A stretch of DNA of 64,000 nt from Blastococcus fimeti (GTDB lineage Bacteria > Actinomycetota > Actinomycetes > Mycobacteriales > Geodermatophilaceae): positions 845,981 through 909,980 of the forward strand of contig FNAW01000001.1 of the NCBI GenBank assembly GCA_900102115.1, read 5' to 3'. A program made the position numbers and the translations under genes. Below, one piece after another: positions 33,745-41,872 of the stretch. Below the pieces are notes generated by a model that did not search any database, was not told the origin of the DNA, and saw only the letters and a program-made list of their open reading frames with translations. How positions within the stretch are numbered: position 1 is the first letter of the stretch; every line of letters begins with the position of its first letter.

Positions 33745-34311
33745 TCAGCCGAGGTAGGCGCGCCCCCGGTGTGAGATCTCGTACCCCACGGGAAGGCTCA
33801 CGGTGAGGCCCAGCTCCTTGAGCCTGCGCACGTCCCGCTTGAAGGGCAGGGTCTCGCGCCCCAGCGACGCCGCGAGGTCGGGCGCTCGGACCCCCGGATG
33901 GTCGGCGATCAGGCGCAGCAGCTCTCGCGTCCACGGCCCGCTCCGGGCGGCGTCCCAGCGGTCGAGCTGCTCGTCGACCTCCCGCCGCTCCACCGCGGAC
34001 AGCTCGGTCCGCTCACGCAGTTCGACCCGAGGATCGGCACCGGCGAGGGAGACCTCCATCCGGTAGACGTGCGCGCCGCCGCTCCGGTCGAGCAGGCGCA
34101 GCAGCTCGGCGAGAGTGCGCACACCGGCCAGGCGGGCGTCGTCCTCGGTCAGCTCACCGGGGTCGATCTCCGCCACGGACTCGATCCGGACCACGCCGGC
34201 GACCGTGCGCTGAGTGCTGCCGGGCCGCATGCGAGGCCGGTCCCAGCGCCGGAAGGCGAGGCGAACGGTCCCGTCGGCGATCCGCGCCGCGATGGCCGGG
34301 CTGATCAGCAT
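33745..34311 (-). CDS. ASCH-like domain fused to winged-helix domain
   Basis: A 188-residue protein. The N-terminal half (about 1-100) resembles an ASCH/PUA-like RNA-binding domain: [46 protein letters not shown]. The C-terminal part (about 125-188) looks like a winged helix: [65 protein letters not shown] domains bind RNA or modified nucleotides. The combination suggests a regulator linking nucleotide or RNA sensing to DNA binding; it is inference. ATG at 34311. Confidence 0.65.
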   Translation of the reverse strand: MLISPAIAARIADGTVRLAFRRWDRPRMRPGSTQRTVAGVVRIESVAEIDPGELTEDDARLAGVRTLAELLRLLDRSGGAHVYRMEVSLAGADPRVELRERTELSAVERREVDEQLDRWDAARSGPWTRELLRLIADHPGVRAPDLAASLGRETLPFKRDVRRLKELGLTVSLPVGYEISHRGRAYLG

Positions 34312-34337
34312 CCCTGGATGGTGGCAGGGTCACCCCC

Positions 34338-34895
34338 GTGCGGGGGCTGGCGCGGCGGGAGTTCTGCCTCGTGCTGCTGCGGCGGATGGCCGACGTCCGC
34401 CCTGACCTCGTCGCCGAGGCGCTTCCCCGGCTGGGCGCGACGCGTGCGGAGGCGCACGCCGCGCACACCCGCTGGCAGGCGCTGCACCACGCGCCGCGGG
34501 CACCGCGCGGGCTGGCGCTGCGCAGCGCCGTCCTCGGCCCACCGGAGGAGCTGGAGGACCGCCGGTTCGGCGACCTCGACGTGCAGGTCCGCCGCTGGCC
34601 GCTGCCCCTGTGGCCGCACCTGTGGTGGGAGGTGGTCAGCGGGCCGGGCGGCTCCGTGCTGCACGAGCACCTCTCGCGCGCTCCCGGCTCCCCGCCCCCG
34701 CCGGCGTCCGCGGGCGACCTGCGGGTGTGGGAGCACGTGTTGGACGACGTCGTCGTCCTGCCGGGGGCGCGCAGCGTCGATCCCGGCGTCGTGACGCGGT
34801 GGGAGGTCGAGCTGCCCGCCGGGGTGCGGACGACGTTCGTGTGGGGGCTGCTCCAGCGGGTGGATCAGGCCGCGATGCGGCGGGCCCCGGCGTAA
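34338..34895 (+). CDS. Hypothetical protein (185 aa)
   Basis: A 185-residue cytoplasmic protein with many Trp, Leu and Arg residues ([47 protein letters not shown]). No family recognised. GTG at 34338. Its 3' end overlaps the NlpC/P60 gene by 31 bases on the opposite strand. Confidence 0.5.
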   Translation: MRGLARREFCLVLLRRMADVRPDLVAEALPRLGATRAEAHAAHTRWQALHHAPRAPRGLALRSAVLGPPEELEDRRFGDLDVQVRRWPLPLWPHLWWEVVSGPGGSVLHEHLSRAPGSPPPPASAGDLRVWEHVLDDVVVLPGARSVDPGVVTRWEVELPAGVRTTFVWGLLQRVDQAAMRRAPA

Positions 34896-35965
34896 CCGCT
34901 GACGGCGTCCACCGGCGCGACCTTGACGACGTCACCCGACGTGGGCGCGTGCACCATCTGGCCGTTGCCGATGTAGATGCCCACGTGGCTCACCGGGCTG
35001 TAGAAGAACACCAGGTCACCGGGCCGCAGGTCGCTGCGGGAGACGGCCTGACCCATCTGCGACTGCATCCGGCTGGAGTGCGGCAGGTTGATGCCCGCGG
35101 CCTTGAAGGCGTACTGGGTGAGGCCCGAGCAGTCGAAGGACCTCGGCCCGCCGGCGGCCCAGACGTAGGGCTTGCCGCGCTGCGCCATGGCGGTGTCGAT
35201 CGCGACCTGGGCGGCCTGGCCGTCGGCCACCACCGGTGCGGACGCGGCGGCCAGCGGCTCGGTGCGCTCGCCACGGCTGGCCCGCTCGGAGTCAGCGCTC
35301 CCGGAGGCGTGCGCAGCGCCCGAGGCGTGCGCGGCGGCTGCCGCCGCCGCCACGGCCCGCTGCTCCTCGGCGGTGAGCCGGTCGTGGATCGCCCGGTACT
35401 CGGCGATCTGCCGCTCGAGCTCGACCTTCTGGCCGGAGACGGCGTCGTACTGGCGCTGCGCCTCGGCGGCGGAGGCCTGGAGGTCCGCCTGGGCCTGAGC
35501 GGCGGCGGCGTTGGCGTCGGCCGCGACGGCGAGCAGCTCGTTCTGGTGCCCGGCGACCATCTGCAGCGTGGACATGCGGTTGACGAACTCGTCGGCAGAG
35601 CCGCTGACCATCAGCGCCTGGAACGAGTTGAGGCCCGAGCCCGTGTAGGCGCTGCGGGCGACGCCGCGCACGCTCGTCTGCGCCTCGGCCAGCACGGCCG
35701 TGGCCCGCTCCACCTCGACCTGGGCGGCCTGGGCCGCGGCCTGCTGGGCGGCCAGGTGCTCCCGCGCCTCGTTGAACTGCTCGGAGAGCGCCTCGAGCTC
35801 GTGGCCGCGAGCGGCGATCAGCTCGGCGGCCTCGGTCGCGGTCGCCGGGTTCGCGGGGGCCGCCGAGGCGGGCACGGTCGCGAGCAGGATGCCGGCGGCG
35901 CCGGCGAGGGCCACGAGGGCCCGGCGTGCGGTGCGGCCACGGGCGGGCTGCAGAGGGAACGCCAT
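34865..35965 (-). CDS. Secreted NlpC/P60 peptidoglycan hydrolase (RipA-like) with coiled coil
   Basis: A 366-residue exported cell-wall hydrolase. A signal peptide (about 1-36, VPASA/AP) is followed by a long coiled coil (about 45-215, heptads rich in Ala/Glu/Gln) and an Ala/Ser-rich hinge. The NlpC/P60 domain (about 250-366) has catalytic Cys in [11 protein letters not shown], His in [10 protein letters not shown] and a third polar residue near MVHAPTSGD. It cuts D-Glu-mDAP type peptide bonds and is probably involved in cell separation, as RipA/PcsB-like proteins are. The coiled coil likely controls access or recruits an FtsEX-type partner. The upstream region has an MtrA-like site. Confidence 0.88.
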   Translation of the reverse strand: MAFPLQPARGRTARRALVALAGAAGILLATVPASAAPANPATATEAAELIAARGHELEALSEQFNEAREHLAAQQAAAQAAQVEVERATAVLAEAQTSVRGVARSAYTGSGLNSFQALMVSGSADEFVNRMSTLQMVAGHQNELLAVAADANAAAAQAQADLQASAAEAQRQYDAVSGQKVELERQIAEYRAIHDRLTAEEQRAVAAAAAAAHASGAAHASGSADSERASRGERTEPLAAASAPVVADGQAAQVAIDTAMAQRGKPYVWAAGGPRSFDCSGLTQYAFKAAGINLPHSSRMQSQMGQAVSRSDLRPGDLVFFYSPVSHVGIYIGNGQMVHAPTSGDVVKVAPVDAVSGYAGARRIAA

Positions 35966-36047
35966 GAGCGGCGGCTCTCCGATCAGTCGGGGCTCCGGCG
36001 GGCTGTCACCCAGTTGGTGACTGATAGCCCCGGCGGGCACACAGACC

Positions 36048-36071
36048 GTAAGGCCGTTACCCACCCGTGAC
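36048..36071. promoter_or_regulatory. GTTAC/GTGAC direct repeat (MtrA-box-like) upstream of the NlpC gene
   Basis: GTTAC (36056-36060) and GTGAC (36067-36071) are 11 bases apart, and GTAAGGCCGTTAC (36048-36060) is a partial palindrome. MtrA in actinobacteria binds such spaced GTNAC repeats upstream of cell-wall hydrolases. It is about 85-105 bases before the ATG. Inference only. Confidence 0.3.
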
Positions 36072-36249
36072 AATGGGTGAAATACAACTGTGTGGTTTGC
36101 CGCGACGGGACGCGGGTAGAACGGGTCGCTGGCCTGCAGGAACGTGTGACGGACCCGTCCACCTTTTCTGTCCGTGTGACCACAGACACCCCGCGAGACA
36201 GCGCGCGCAGCCCGTTTCGGAACGCCTCCGAGCGCCCACATACCTCCGC

Positions 36250-36423
36250 ATGGACCTCCGCCGCCCCCTCCTCCTCCTCGCCGTCGCCGGGTCACTGGTC
36301 GCCTGCGGCGACAACACCGACCTGCAGCGTGGTGAGACCAACTGCGACTCCACGAGCCAGGACGCCAGCAACCCGCACGACGCCAGCTGCGAGGAGACCG
36401 GCACCAACGACGACGTCGAGTGA
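36250..36423 (+). CDS. Small lipoprotein (57 aa)
   Basis: A 57-residue protein with a typical lipoprotein signal (RRPLLLLAVAGSLVAC, lipobox LVAC) and a short acidic, Asn/Asp/Glu-rich mature part with two more Cys (NCDSTSQ, SCEETG). No family recognised. The ATG at 36250 is divergent from the NlpC gene. The frame is open further upstream, but the signal peptide fixes this start. Confidence 0.65.
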   Translation: MDLRRPLLLLAVAGSLVACGDNTDLQRGETNCDSTSQDASNPHDASCEETGTNDDVE

Positions 36424-36452
36424 CCCTCGGGGCGCCCTGACACCCTCTACCG

Positions 36453-37283
36453 GTGCACTCCTGGATCCGGGCCCTCCTCACGGGGGTGCGACGTCGGCTG
36501 CAGGGCCGCGACCTGGCCCTGATCGCCGCGGGCCTCACGTTCTACGCGGGCATCGCGGTCGTGCCGGTGCTCGTCCTGGCGTTCTCCCTCACCGCCCGAC
36601 TCACCTCTGCCGGACGGGTGCGCGAACTCGGCGACCGGCTGTCGGGCCTGCTGCCCCCCGAGCTCGGCGCGCCGGACGCCGTCGCCCGGTTGGTCGAGGC
36701 AGGCGTCGGCATGAGCGCACTGCAGAGCCTGCTCGCCCTGCTGCCGATGTCGCTGTACGGCGAGGGGCTGCGCAGGGCACTGCTCCGCTTCAGCCGCCGC
36801 GAGGAGGGGATGACCGGCTGGCGCGGCCGGCTGACCGCGCTGCCGCTCCTGCTGCTCGCCCCGTTCCTGCTCTACCCCCTGCTGCTCGCGGTCGACTACA
36901 TGGCCCAGCTCGCGGAGAGCGGGGGCGTGGGCCCGACGATCGGGCGGGTCGCCGTCGGCTTCTACGCCTGCCTCGCCGCGCTCACCCTGCCGCTGGCGTG
37001 GGGCTTCCGGGTCGTCGGCGGCGGGCGGGTGGGCTGGCCGGCCCTGGTCTGCGGCGCACTGTTCACCGCCGCCTGCGTGTCCGGCTTCCTCCAGGGCTTC
37101 GTGCTCTTCCTCTCCCTCCCCCTGGACCTCGGCGCCCCGTTCGGCGGCCTCACCGTGGTGGGCGGGGTCGTCGCGGTCGGCTTCTGGCTGTGGCTGCTGC
37201 ACCTGGTGGTGCTCGGCGGCTGGCTGCTCACCGGCTCGCTCGACGACGTGCTCGAACGCCGCCGCGGGGTCGTCGCGGGCTGA
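36453..37283 (+). CDS. YihY/BrkB-family membrane protein
   Basis: A 276-residue polytopic protein of the YihY/virulence-factor-BrkB family (once called ribonuclease BN). The N-terminal block is DLALIAAGLTFYAGIAVVPVLVLAFSL, followed by LLALLPMSLYGEGLRRALLRFSRREEG and about five more helices, ending WLWLLHLVVLGGWLLTGSLDDVLERR. Function unproven; proposed as a transporter or envelope protein. GTG start. It is convergent with HelR, with 4 bases between stops. Confidence 0.8.
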   Translation: MHSWIRALLTGVRRRLQGRDLALIAAGLTFYAGIAVVPVLVLAFSLTARLTSAGRVRELGDRLSGLLPPELGAPDAVARLVEAGVGMSALQSLLALLPMSLYGEGLRRALLRFSRREEGMTGWRGRLTALPLLLLAPFLLYPLLLAVDYMAQLAESGGVGPTIGRVAVGFYACLAALTLPLAWGFRVVGGGRVGWPALVCGALFTAACVSGFLQGFVLFLSLPLDLGAPFGGLTVVGGVVAVGFWLWLLHLVVLGGWLLTGSLDDVLERRRGVVAG

Positions 37284-37287
37284 CCGC

Positions 37288-39345
37288 TCAGCCCGCGGGC
37301 GCGGCGGCCAGCTCCACCGGGAGGTCGCCGCGGTGCAGCACCACGAGGGTGCTCACCGCCCGGGTGAGGACGACGTAGAGCCGGTGCAGCCCGCGCGGCT
37401 CGGCGGCCACGATCGCCGCCGCGTCGGCAACGACGACGGCGTCGAACTCCAGCCCCTTGACCAGGGTCGCGGGCACGACCGCGAGGCGCGCCGGCGGTTC
37501 GCCGTCGTCGACGAGGGCGGCGGCGGGGAGGCCCGCAGCGGTCAGCAGGGCGACCACGTCGGCGACGACGTCGTCGGCGCAGACCACGCCGATCGATCCC
37601 GGCTCGGCCGCCAGCTCCGCCACCACCGCGGACAGCGGGCCGGCCAGGTCGGTCACCGACCGCACCCGGAGCGATCCCGGCTCGCCGCGCACCGCGGTCG
37701 CGGCGGGGAGGCCGGGCGCGATGACCGACAGGAGCCGGTTGGCGTAGTCGAGCACCTCGGCCGGCACGCGGTACCCCCGGGTGAGCGGCCGGACGACGGT
37801 GTCCGGCCGGCCCAGCCCGGTGAGGGTCTGCTGCCAGTCGGCCGCCGACCAGGGGCTGGTCGCCTGCGCGAGGTCGCCGAGCACGGTCAGCGACCCGGCG
37901 GCCAGCCGGCGCGCGACCGCCCGGCACTGCATCGGGGAGAGGTCCTGCGCCTCGTCGACGACGACGTGCCCGAAGCCCGCCGTCCGCTCGAGCAGGCCGG
38001 CGGCCTCGTCGACGAGCACCGCGTCGGCCTCGGTCCAGGGCGCTGTGCGGATCGACCGGGGCGGCACCGACCAGGACAGCAGCGCCTGCTCGTCGTCGTC
38101 CAGGATCCCGCGGGCCGCCCGGGCGAGCAGGGCGGCGTCGGAGAACAGCGCGGCCACGAGCCCGGCGGCGTCCCGCGCCGGCCAGACCTCGTCGCAGAAC
38201 GCCCGCACCTCGGGGCTGCGGGCCGCCTTGCGCGTCTCGGCGTCGGTCGGGCTGCCGCCGGCCTCCTCCTTCTGCCGGCGGGCGTCCGCGGCGAGGAGCA
38301 TCGCCAGCCGCTCGCGCCCGGCGGTGTAGTGCAGCAGCTGCTGGTCGTCGGTGCCGCGGGCGCGGCGGCGCAGGTCGTCGACGAAGCGCTTGAGCCGCTC
38401 CACGGACACGCGGTAGCGCCGTCCGGCCAGCGGCACCAGAACGTCGTCGGCCGGCTTGCGGATCTCGCCCCACAGCGCCCGGCGCAGCACCTCGGCCATC
38501 CGCACGTCGCCTTTGAGAACGGCGGCCCGCGCCTCGTCGACGGCCCGCACCGGCACACGGCCGGTGAGGTCGGCGACGGTGGACTGGGCGACGTCGACCT
38601 CGCCGAGGGTGGGCAGCACCTGCTCGATGTAGCGCAGGAAGGCGCGGTTCGGCCCGACCACGAGGACGCCTGTGCGGGCCAGCTGGCCGCCGTGCGTGTA
38701 GAGCAGGTAGGCGGCACGGTGCAGGCCGACCGCGGTCTTGCCGGTGCCGGGGGCGCCCTGCACGCAGATCGACTCGGCCAGCGGGGCGCGCACGATGTCG
38801 TCCTGGTCGGGCTGGATGGTCGCCACGATGTCGCGCATCGGGCCGCTGCGCGGTCGCTCGATCTCGGCGCGGAGGAACTCCCCCGGGCCGTCGTCGCCGG
38901 TCTCGAGGCGCTCGTCCTCGTAGCCGGTGAGCTCGCCGTCGGAGAAGCCGAACCGGCGGCGGCGCGCGACGCCCTGGGGAGCGACGGCGGTGGCCTGGTA
39001 GAACGGCCGGCTCATCGGTGCGCGCCAGTCGATGACCACCGGGTCGCCGGCGTCGTCGCGGACGTGCCGACGGCCGATGTGAAAGGTCTCGGTGGCCGGG
39101 CCGGTGCTGTCGGTGCGGCCGAAGAACGGCGGGACGCCGGGGTCGGCGGCCAGCAGGCGCAGCCGCTCCGCGCGGGCCGCGCCGAGCCGCTCGGACGCCC
39201 AGGCGTCGACGCCGGCGTCGGTCACGGCAGTGGTCGCCACGCGCATCTGCGCGAGGCACTCCTCGGCGCGCGCCAGGTGCGCGCGCTCGGCGGCGAGGAC
39301 GGGATCGGAGGCGGTATCGGTCTCGGTGCGGGCGACGGGAGACAC
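37288..39345 (-). CDS. helR: HelD-class UvrD-like helicase, HelR-like RNA polymerase recycling factor
   Basis: A 685-residue SF1 ATPase. The N-terminal coiled coil (AERAHLARAEECLAQMRVATTAVTDAGVDAWASERLGAARAERLRLL) and the block FHIGRRHVRDDAGDPVVIDWRAPMSRPFYQA are specific to HelD/HelR. Walker A is GAPGTGKT (about residue 197-205), Walker B VVVDEAQDLSPMQ, and later motifs GDLAQATSPWSAADW and VLTRAVSTLVVLH. HelR of Streptomyces removes stalled and rifamycin-bound RNA polymerase from DNA. I searched the upstream 210 bases by eye for the rifamycin-associated inverted repeat and saw none. Rifamycin tolerance is inferred from family. Confidence 0.88.
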   Translation of the reverse strand: MSPVARTETDTASDPVLAAERAHLARAEECLAQMRVATTAVTDAGVDAWASERLGAARAERLRLLAADPGVPPFFGRTDSTGPATETFHIGRRHVRDDAGDPVVIDWRAPMSRPFYQATAVAPQGVARRRRFGFSDGELTGYEDERLETGDDGPGEFLRAEIERPRSGPMRDIVATIQPDQDDIVRAPLAESICVQGAPGTGKTAVGLHRAAYLLYTHGGQLARTGVLVVGPNRAFLRYIEQVLPTLGEVDVAQSTVADLTGRVPVRAVDEARAAVLKGDVRMAEVLRRALWGEIRKPADDVLVPLAGRRYRVSVERLKRFVDDLRRRARGTDDQQLLHYTAGRERLAMLLAADARRQKEEAGGSPTDAETRKAARSPEVRAFCDEVWPARDAAGLVAALFSDAALLARAARGILDDDEQALLSWSVPPRSIRTAPWTEADAVLVDEAAGLLERTAGFGHVVVDEAQDLSPMQCRAVARRLAAGSLTVLGDLAQATSPWSAADWQQTLTGLGRPDTVVRPLTRGYRVPAEVLDYANRLLSVIAPGLPAATAVRGEPGSLRVRSVTDLAGPLSAVVAELAAEPGSIGVVCADDVVADVVALLTAAGLPAAALVDDGEPPARLAVVPATLVKGLEFDAVVVADAAAIVAAEPRGLHRLYVVLTRAVSTLVVLHRGDLPVELAAAPAG

Positions 39346-39555
39346 GGTCGGAGGACGTTACGCCGACGACAGGGGCCGGTCGAGGGCCTTTCTGCCTGGC
39401 GCGGCGCCGCGGAGCGCGTCGGCCACGCCTGCGCGGGAGCCTCCGGTCCCCACTCGGCTGCAGAGAAACTGCGCTACACACGACAGCGACGCGAGAGCCG
39501 CATCCAGCGGTTCCCGCGTCGTCATCGCGATCCTGGCTCAGCGAGGAAGAATGGT
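39346..39555. other. Intergenic region before HelR, nothing recognised
   Basis: About 210 bases between the HelR start and the 59-aa gene stop. I see no gene, repeat or clear operator. The sequence just upstream of HelR (AGGACGTTACGCC) may hold its promoter. Confidence 0.4.
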
Positions 39556-39735
39556 TCAGCTGTGCGCGCGGAGGATTCGTCCGAGCTTGGCGATGAAGCG
39601 GACACCGTCACCCTGGCTCGCACCCATCGGCGCCCGGTCGGCCTGCAGGTAGGACGGGTCGGCGAAGAGCATCGGCGCGAAGCTCATCGGGATGTTGCCG
39701 AGCGTGCTGGGCTTCTGAGCGGTGTGCGTTCCCAT
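39556..39735 (-). CDS. Small conserved-looking protein (59 aa)
   Basis: A 59-residue protein starting MGTHTAQKPSTLGNIPMSFAPMLFADPSYLQADRAP and ending IAKLGRILRAHS. It has no membrane segment; composition is more complex than a random frame. ATG at 39735 with AGGAGAG 8 bases upstream. A spaced palindrome (39784-39813) in a comparatively AT-rich promoter region precedes it. Family not recognised. Confidence 0.6.
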   Translation of the reverse strand: MGTHTAQKPSTLGNIPMSFAPMLFADPSYLQADRAPMGASQGDGVRFIAKLGRILRAHS

Positions 39736-39783
39736 GACTCTCTCCTGACAGATGTCGGTGGTCGTGATTCGCATCGGCCACGC

Positions 39784-39813
39784 TTGGTCGTTCCTTTAGT
39801 AGTTAACGACCAA
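39784..39813. promoter_or_regulatory. Spaced palindrome TTGGTCGTT...AACGACCAA
   Basis: Perfect 9-base arms at 39784-39792 and 39805-39813 with a 12-base AT-rich spacer, 49 bases before the ATG at 39735. It is a good candidate operator or 5' leader hairpin for the 59-aa protein. Confidence 0.5.
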
Positions 39814-39944
39814 TTCCGGGATTGCATCCCACGCATTTCTGAGATGCTGCTCACGCTGGTCCGGAAAAGTGCTCCAGGCCACGCTCCCAGCGTGTCCTGG
39901 ACCACTTCTGCGCATTGTCGACCATTCCGGTACGGGATCGGTCG

Positions 39945-40613
39945 TCAGCGGCGGTCGGCCGGCTCCACGATCGTGACCTCGACGGCCCGGAACTGGCCGG
40001 GCGTCTCCAGCAGCACGGCCTTGGTCGGCTCGCCCACGTCGAGCGCCGGTTCCCGTCGCAGCGCCGCCAGGCCGGCCAGCCGCCGGTCGGCCAGCACCTC
40101 GTCGACCAGCCCCTTGTCGCCGCCGGTGAACAGCGCCGCCACGTCGCCCAGGTGCGGCAGGAGCACCCGCGCGGCGGTGTCGGACGCCGAGCTCACGACG
40201 GCGTCGGTCTGGTGCCCGCGGCGCCGCGCGAACCGCTGCTGCGACCAGCCGCCGGCCGCCGTCCGCCCCTGGACCTGGCGGGCGTCGACCTTGGACACCC
40301 TCAGCCGGTCCCCGTCGAAGACGCCGACCGCCCACCGGCCCCGCCGCACCAGCAGCACCGCTGCGGTCCGGTCGGCCCGCGCGGCCGCCGTGAAGCCCGC
40401 GAGCACCGGCTGCGCCGGCGTCCAGCCGAACGGCGCCCGGAGGCCGACCGTCGTGCTGTCCGCGCAGGTGAGCCGCAGCGTGCCGTCGTCGTCGGGGACG
40501 ACCTCGTCGAAGGAGCCGTGCCGCTCGGCGACGCCGTCGAGCCACTTCCCGAGCCGCTCGGGGGCGACACCGAGCCGGCGCCCGCCGCCCGGGGCCGACC
40601 GGGGACGGGTCAC
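39945..40613 (-). CDS. acVLRF1-like peptidyl-tRNA hydrolase (Vms1-like release factor)
   Basis: A 222-residue protein of the actinobacterial Vms1-like release factor 1 family, with an eRF1 domain-2-like fold. The catalytic-loop segment GRTAAGGWSQQRFARRRGHQ (about 117-134) holds the Gln (Q125/126) that takes the place of the GGQ of eRF1. VLLVRRGRWAVGVFDGDRLRVSKVDARQVQG precedes it, and DTAARVLLPHLGDVAALFTGGDKGLVDEVLADRRLAGL follows. It cleaves nascent peptidyl-tRNA, probably on split or stalled ribosomes. The GTG at 40613 overlaps the S33 peptidase stop (GTGA), so it is translationally coupled to that gene. Confidence 0.8.
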   Translation of the reverse strand: MTRPRSAPGGGRRLGVAPERLGKWLDGVAERHGSFDEVVPDDDGTLRLTCADSTTVGLRAPFGWTPAQPVLAGFTAAARADRTAAVLLVRRGRWAVGVFDGDRLRVSKVDARQVQGRTAAGGWSQQRFARRRGHQTDAVVSSASDTAARVLLPHLGDVAALFTGGDKGLVDEVLADRRLAGLAALRREPALDVGEPTKAVLLETPGQFRAVEVTIVEPADRR

Positions 40614-41872
40614 CGGGAGCGCAGGTCGAGCAGCCGGTCGAGGACGTCGCCGGTGCGCAGGCCGTCGTGCTCGTACTCGTTGGTCACCCAGGTGCGCACG
40701 TTGCCGACCGCGGCGGCGGTCTCCAGCGACAGGTCGGCGTCGACGTACATGTCGTCGAAGTAGACGGCGGCGTCGACGGGCACCTCGTTGGCGGCCAGCC
40801 GGTCGGGGTCGTAGAGCGGCGTGTGCTCCGCGTGGGCGGCGAGCGCGTGCGCGGCCGCCGCGAAGGGCCGCAGCGAGGCGATCTCGTCGAACATCCAGGG
40901 GTAGATCATCTCGCCGGTGAAGGGCAGGGGGCGCCGGGCGCCGTCGAACTCCGGGCCGCGCTCCGCCTCGGAGGCCCAGCCGGTCGCGCCGGCCCCGGAG
41001 CCGTAGATGCTCTCGTGGAGCGCGGCGTAGAGCGGGTTGTCCCAGAACGCGGTGCGGCGGGCGACCTGGTCCAGGAACGTGTCCGACAGGCCGGTGGGGG
41101 CGTCGTCGTCCAGCGCCTCCTCGGCCAGCCAGTGCAGCTCCTCAGCGCCGGCCTGGGTGCCCAGCACCTGGCCGACTGTCTGCAGCCGGCGGACGGACAG
41201 CAGGTCGCCGTCGGGCAGGTGCACCTGCGTGGCGGCGATCCGGTCGGCCACCTCGGCGAACCGCCCGACGTCCGCCGGATAGCGCTCGTAGAACCGGCGC
41301 ACCTTGTTCGCCACCCGCGGATACGTGCGGCGGTACACCTCGCGGGCGTCGGCGTGCAGCCCCGCCAGGCCGCCGGTGATCAGGCAGCGGTCGAGCGCCT
41401 CCGGGGCGGTGGAGAGGTAGGTGAGGGTGAGGAAGCCGCCGTAGCTCTGCCCGAGGGTGGTCCAGCGGCGCCCGCCGTAGAGGGTGGCGCGGACGTGCTC
41501 GGCGTCGGCGACGATCGAGTCGGCCCGGAAGGCGAGCAGGTGCGCGGCCGCCGCCTGCGCGCCGGGGAGACGCTGCATCGTCGCGGCGGTGACCCGGGAG
41601 CTGCGGCCGGTGCCGCGCTGGTCGAGCAGCACCACGCGGTGGTCCCGCAGCGCCCGCGGGAGCCAGCCGCCACGCGTGGGCCGGGGGGACTTCCCGCCCG
41701 GGCCACCCTGCAGGAAGAGCAGCAGCGGCAGGTCGGCGTCCCGCTTGTCGGGGTGCACCAGCTCGCGGACGAAGACCTCGATCGTCGCGCCGTCGTCGGC
41801 CTGCCAGTGCAGGGGGACGGTCACCGACCGGTCGTGGACCAGCGCGCCGGGGAGCTCGTACCGCTCGTCCAT
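40610..41872 (-). CDS. Prolyl aminopeptidase-like alpha/beta hydrolase (S33)
   Basis: A 420-residue alpha/beta hydrolase. The oxyanion motif LLFLQGGPGGKSPRP (HGGPG type), DQRGTGRSS and the nucleophile elbow GQSYGGFL are typical of peptidase family S33 (proline iminopeptidase). The Asp lies near VDAAVYFDDMYVD and the His in TNEYEHDGLR. It releases N-terminal Pro (or similar) from peptides. The ATG at 41872 overlaps the MFS stop (ATGA), and its own stop overlaps the acVLRF1 start, so the three are one operon. A peptidase beside a nascent-chain hydrolase could help recycle peptides; inference. Confidence 0.87.
   Translation of the reverse strand: MDERYELPGALVHDRSVTVPLHWQADDGATIEVFVRELVHPDKRDADLPLLLFLQGGPGGKSPRPTRGGWLPRALRDHRVVLLDQRGTGRSSRVTAATMQRLPGAQAAAAHLLAFRADSIVADAEHVRATLYGGRRWTTLGQSYGGFLTLTYLSTAPEALDRCLITGGLAGLHADAREVYRRTYPRVANKVRRFYERYPADVGRFAEVADRIAATQVHLPDGDLLSVRRLQTVGQVLGTQAGAEELHWLAEEALDDDAPTGLSDTFLDQVARRTAFWDNPLYAALHESIYGSGAGATGWASEAERGPEFDGARRPLPFTGEMIYPWMFDEIASLRPFAAAAHALAAHAEHTPLYDPDRLAANEVPVDAAVYFDDMYVDADLSLETAAAVGNVRTWVTNEYEHDGLRTGDVLDRLLDLRSR

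Noticed and set aside
35966..36249. Possible c-di-AMP (ydaO) riboswitch upstream of the NlpC/P60 gene
   Set aside because: Such riboswitches often precede NlpC/Rpf genes in actinobacteria, but I could not find the conserved blocks on the minus strand; only an MtrA-like repeat is visible.
39346..39555. Rifamycin-associated element before HelR
   Set aside because: No matching inverted repeat seen by eye.
37333..40920. An open frame of 1195 codons on the plus strand
   Set aside because: It is antisense to HelR, the 59-aa gene and acVLRF1; composition (Gly, Arg, His, Ala, no motifs) is that of a shadow frame.
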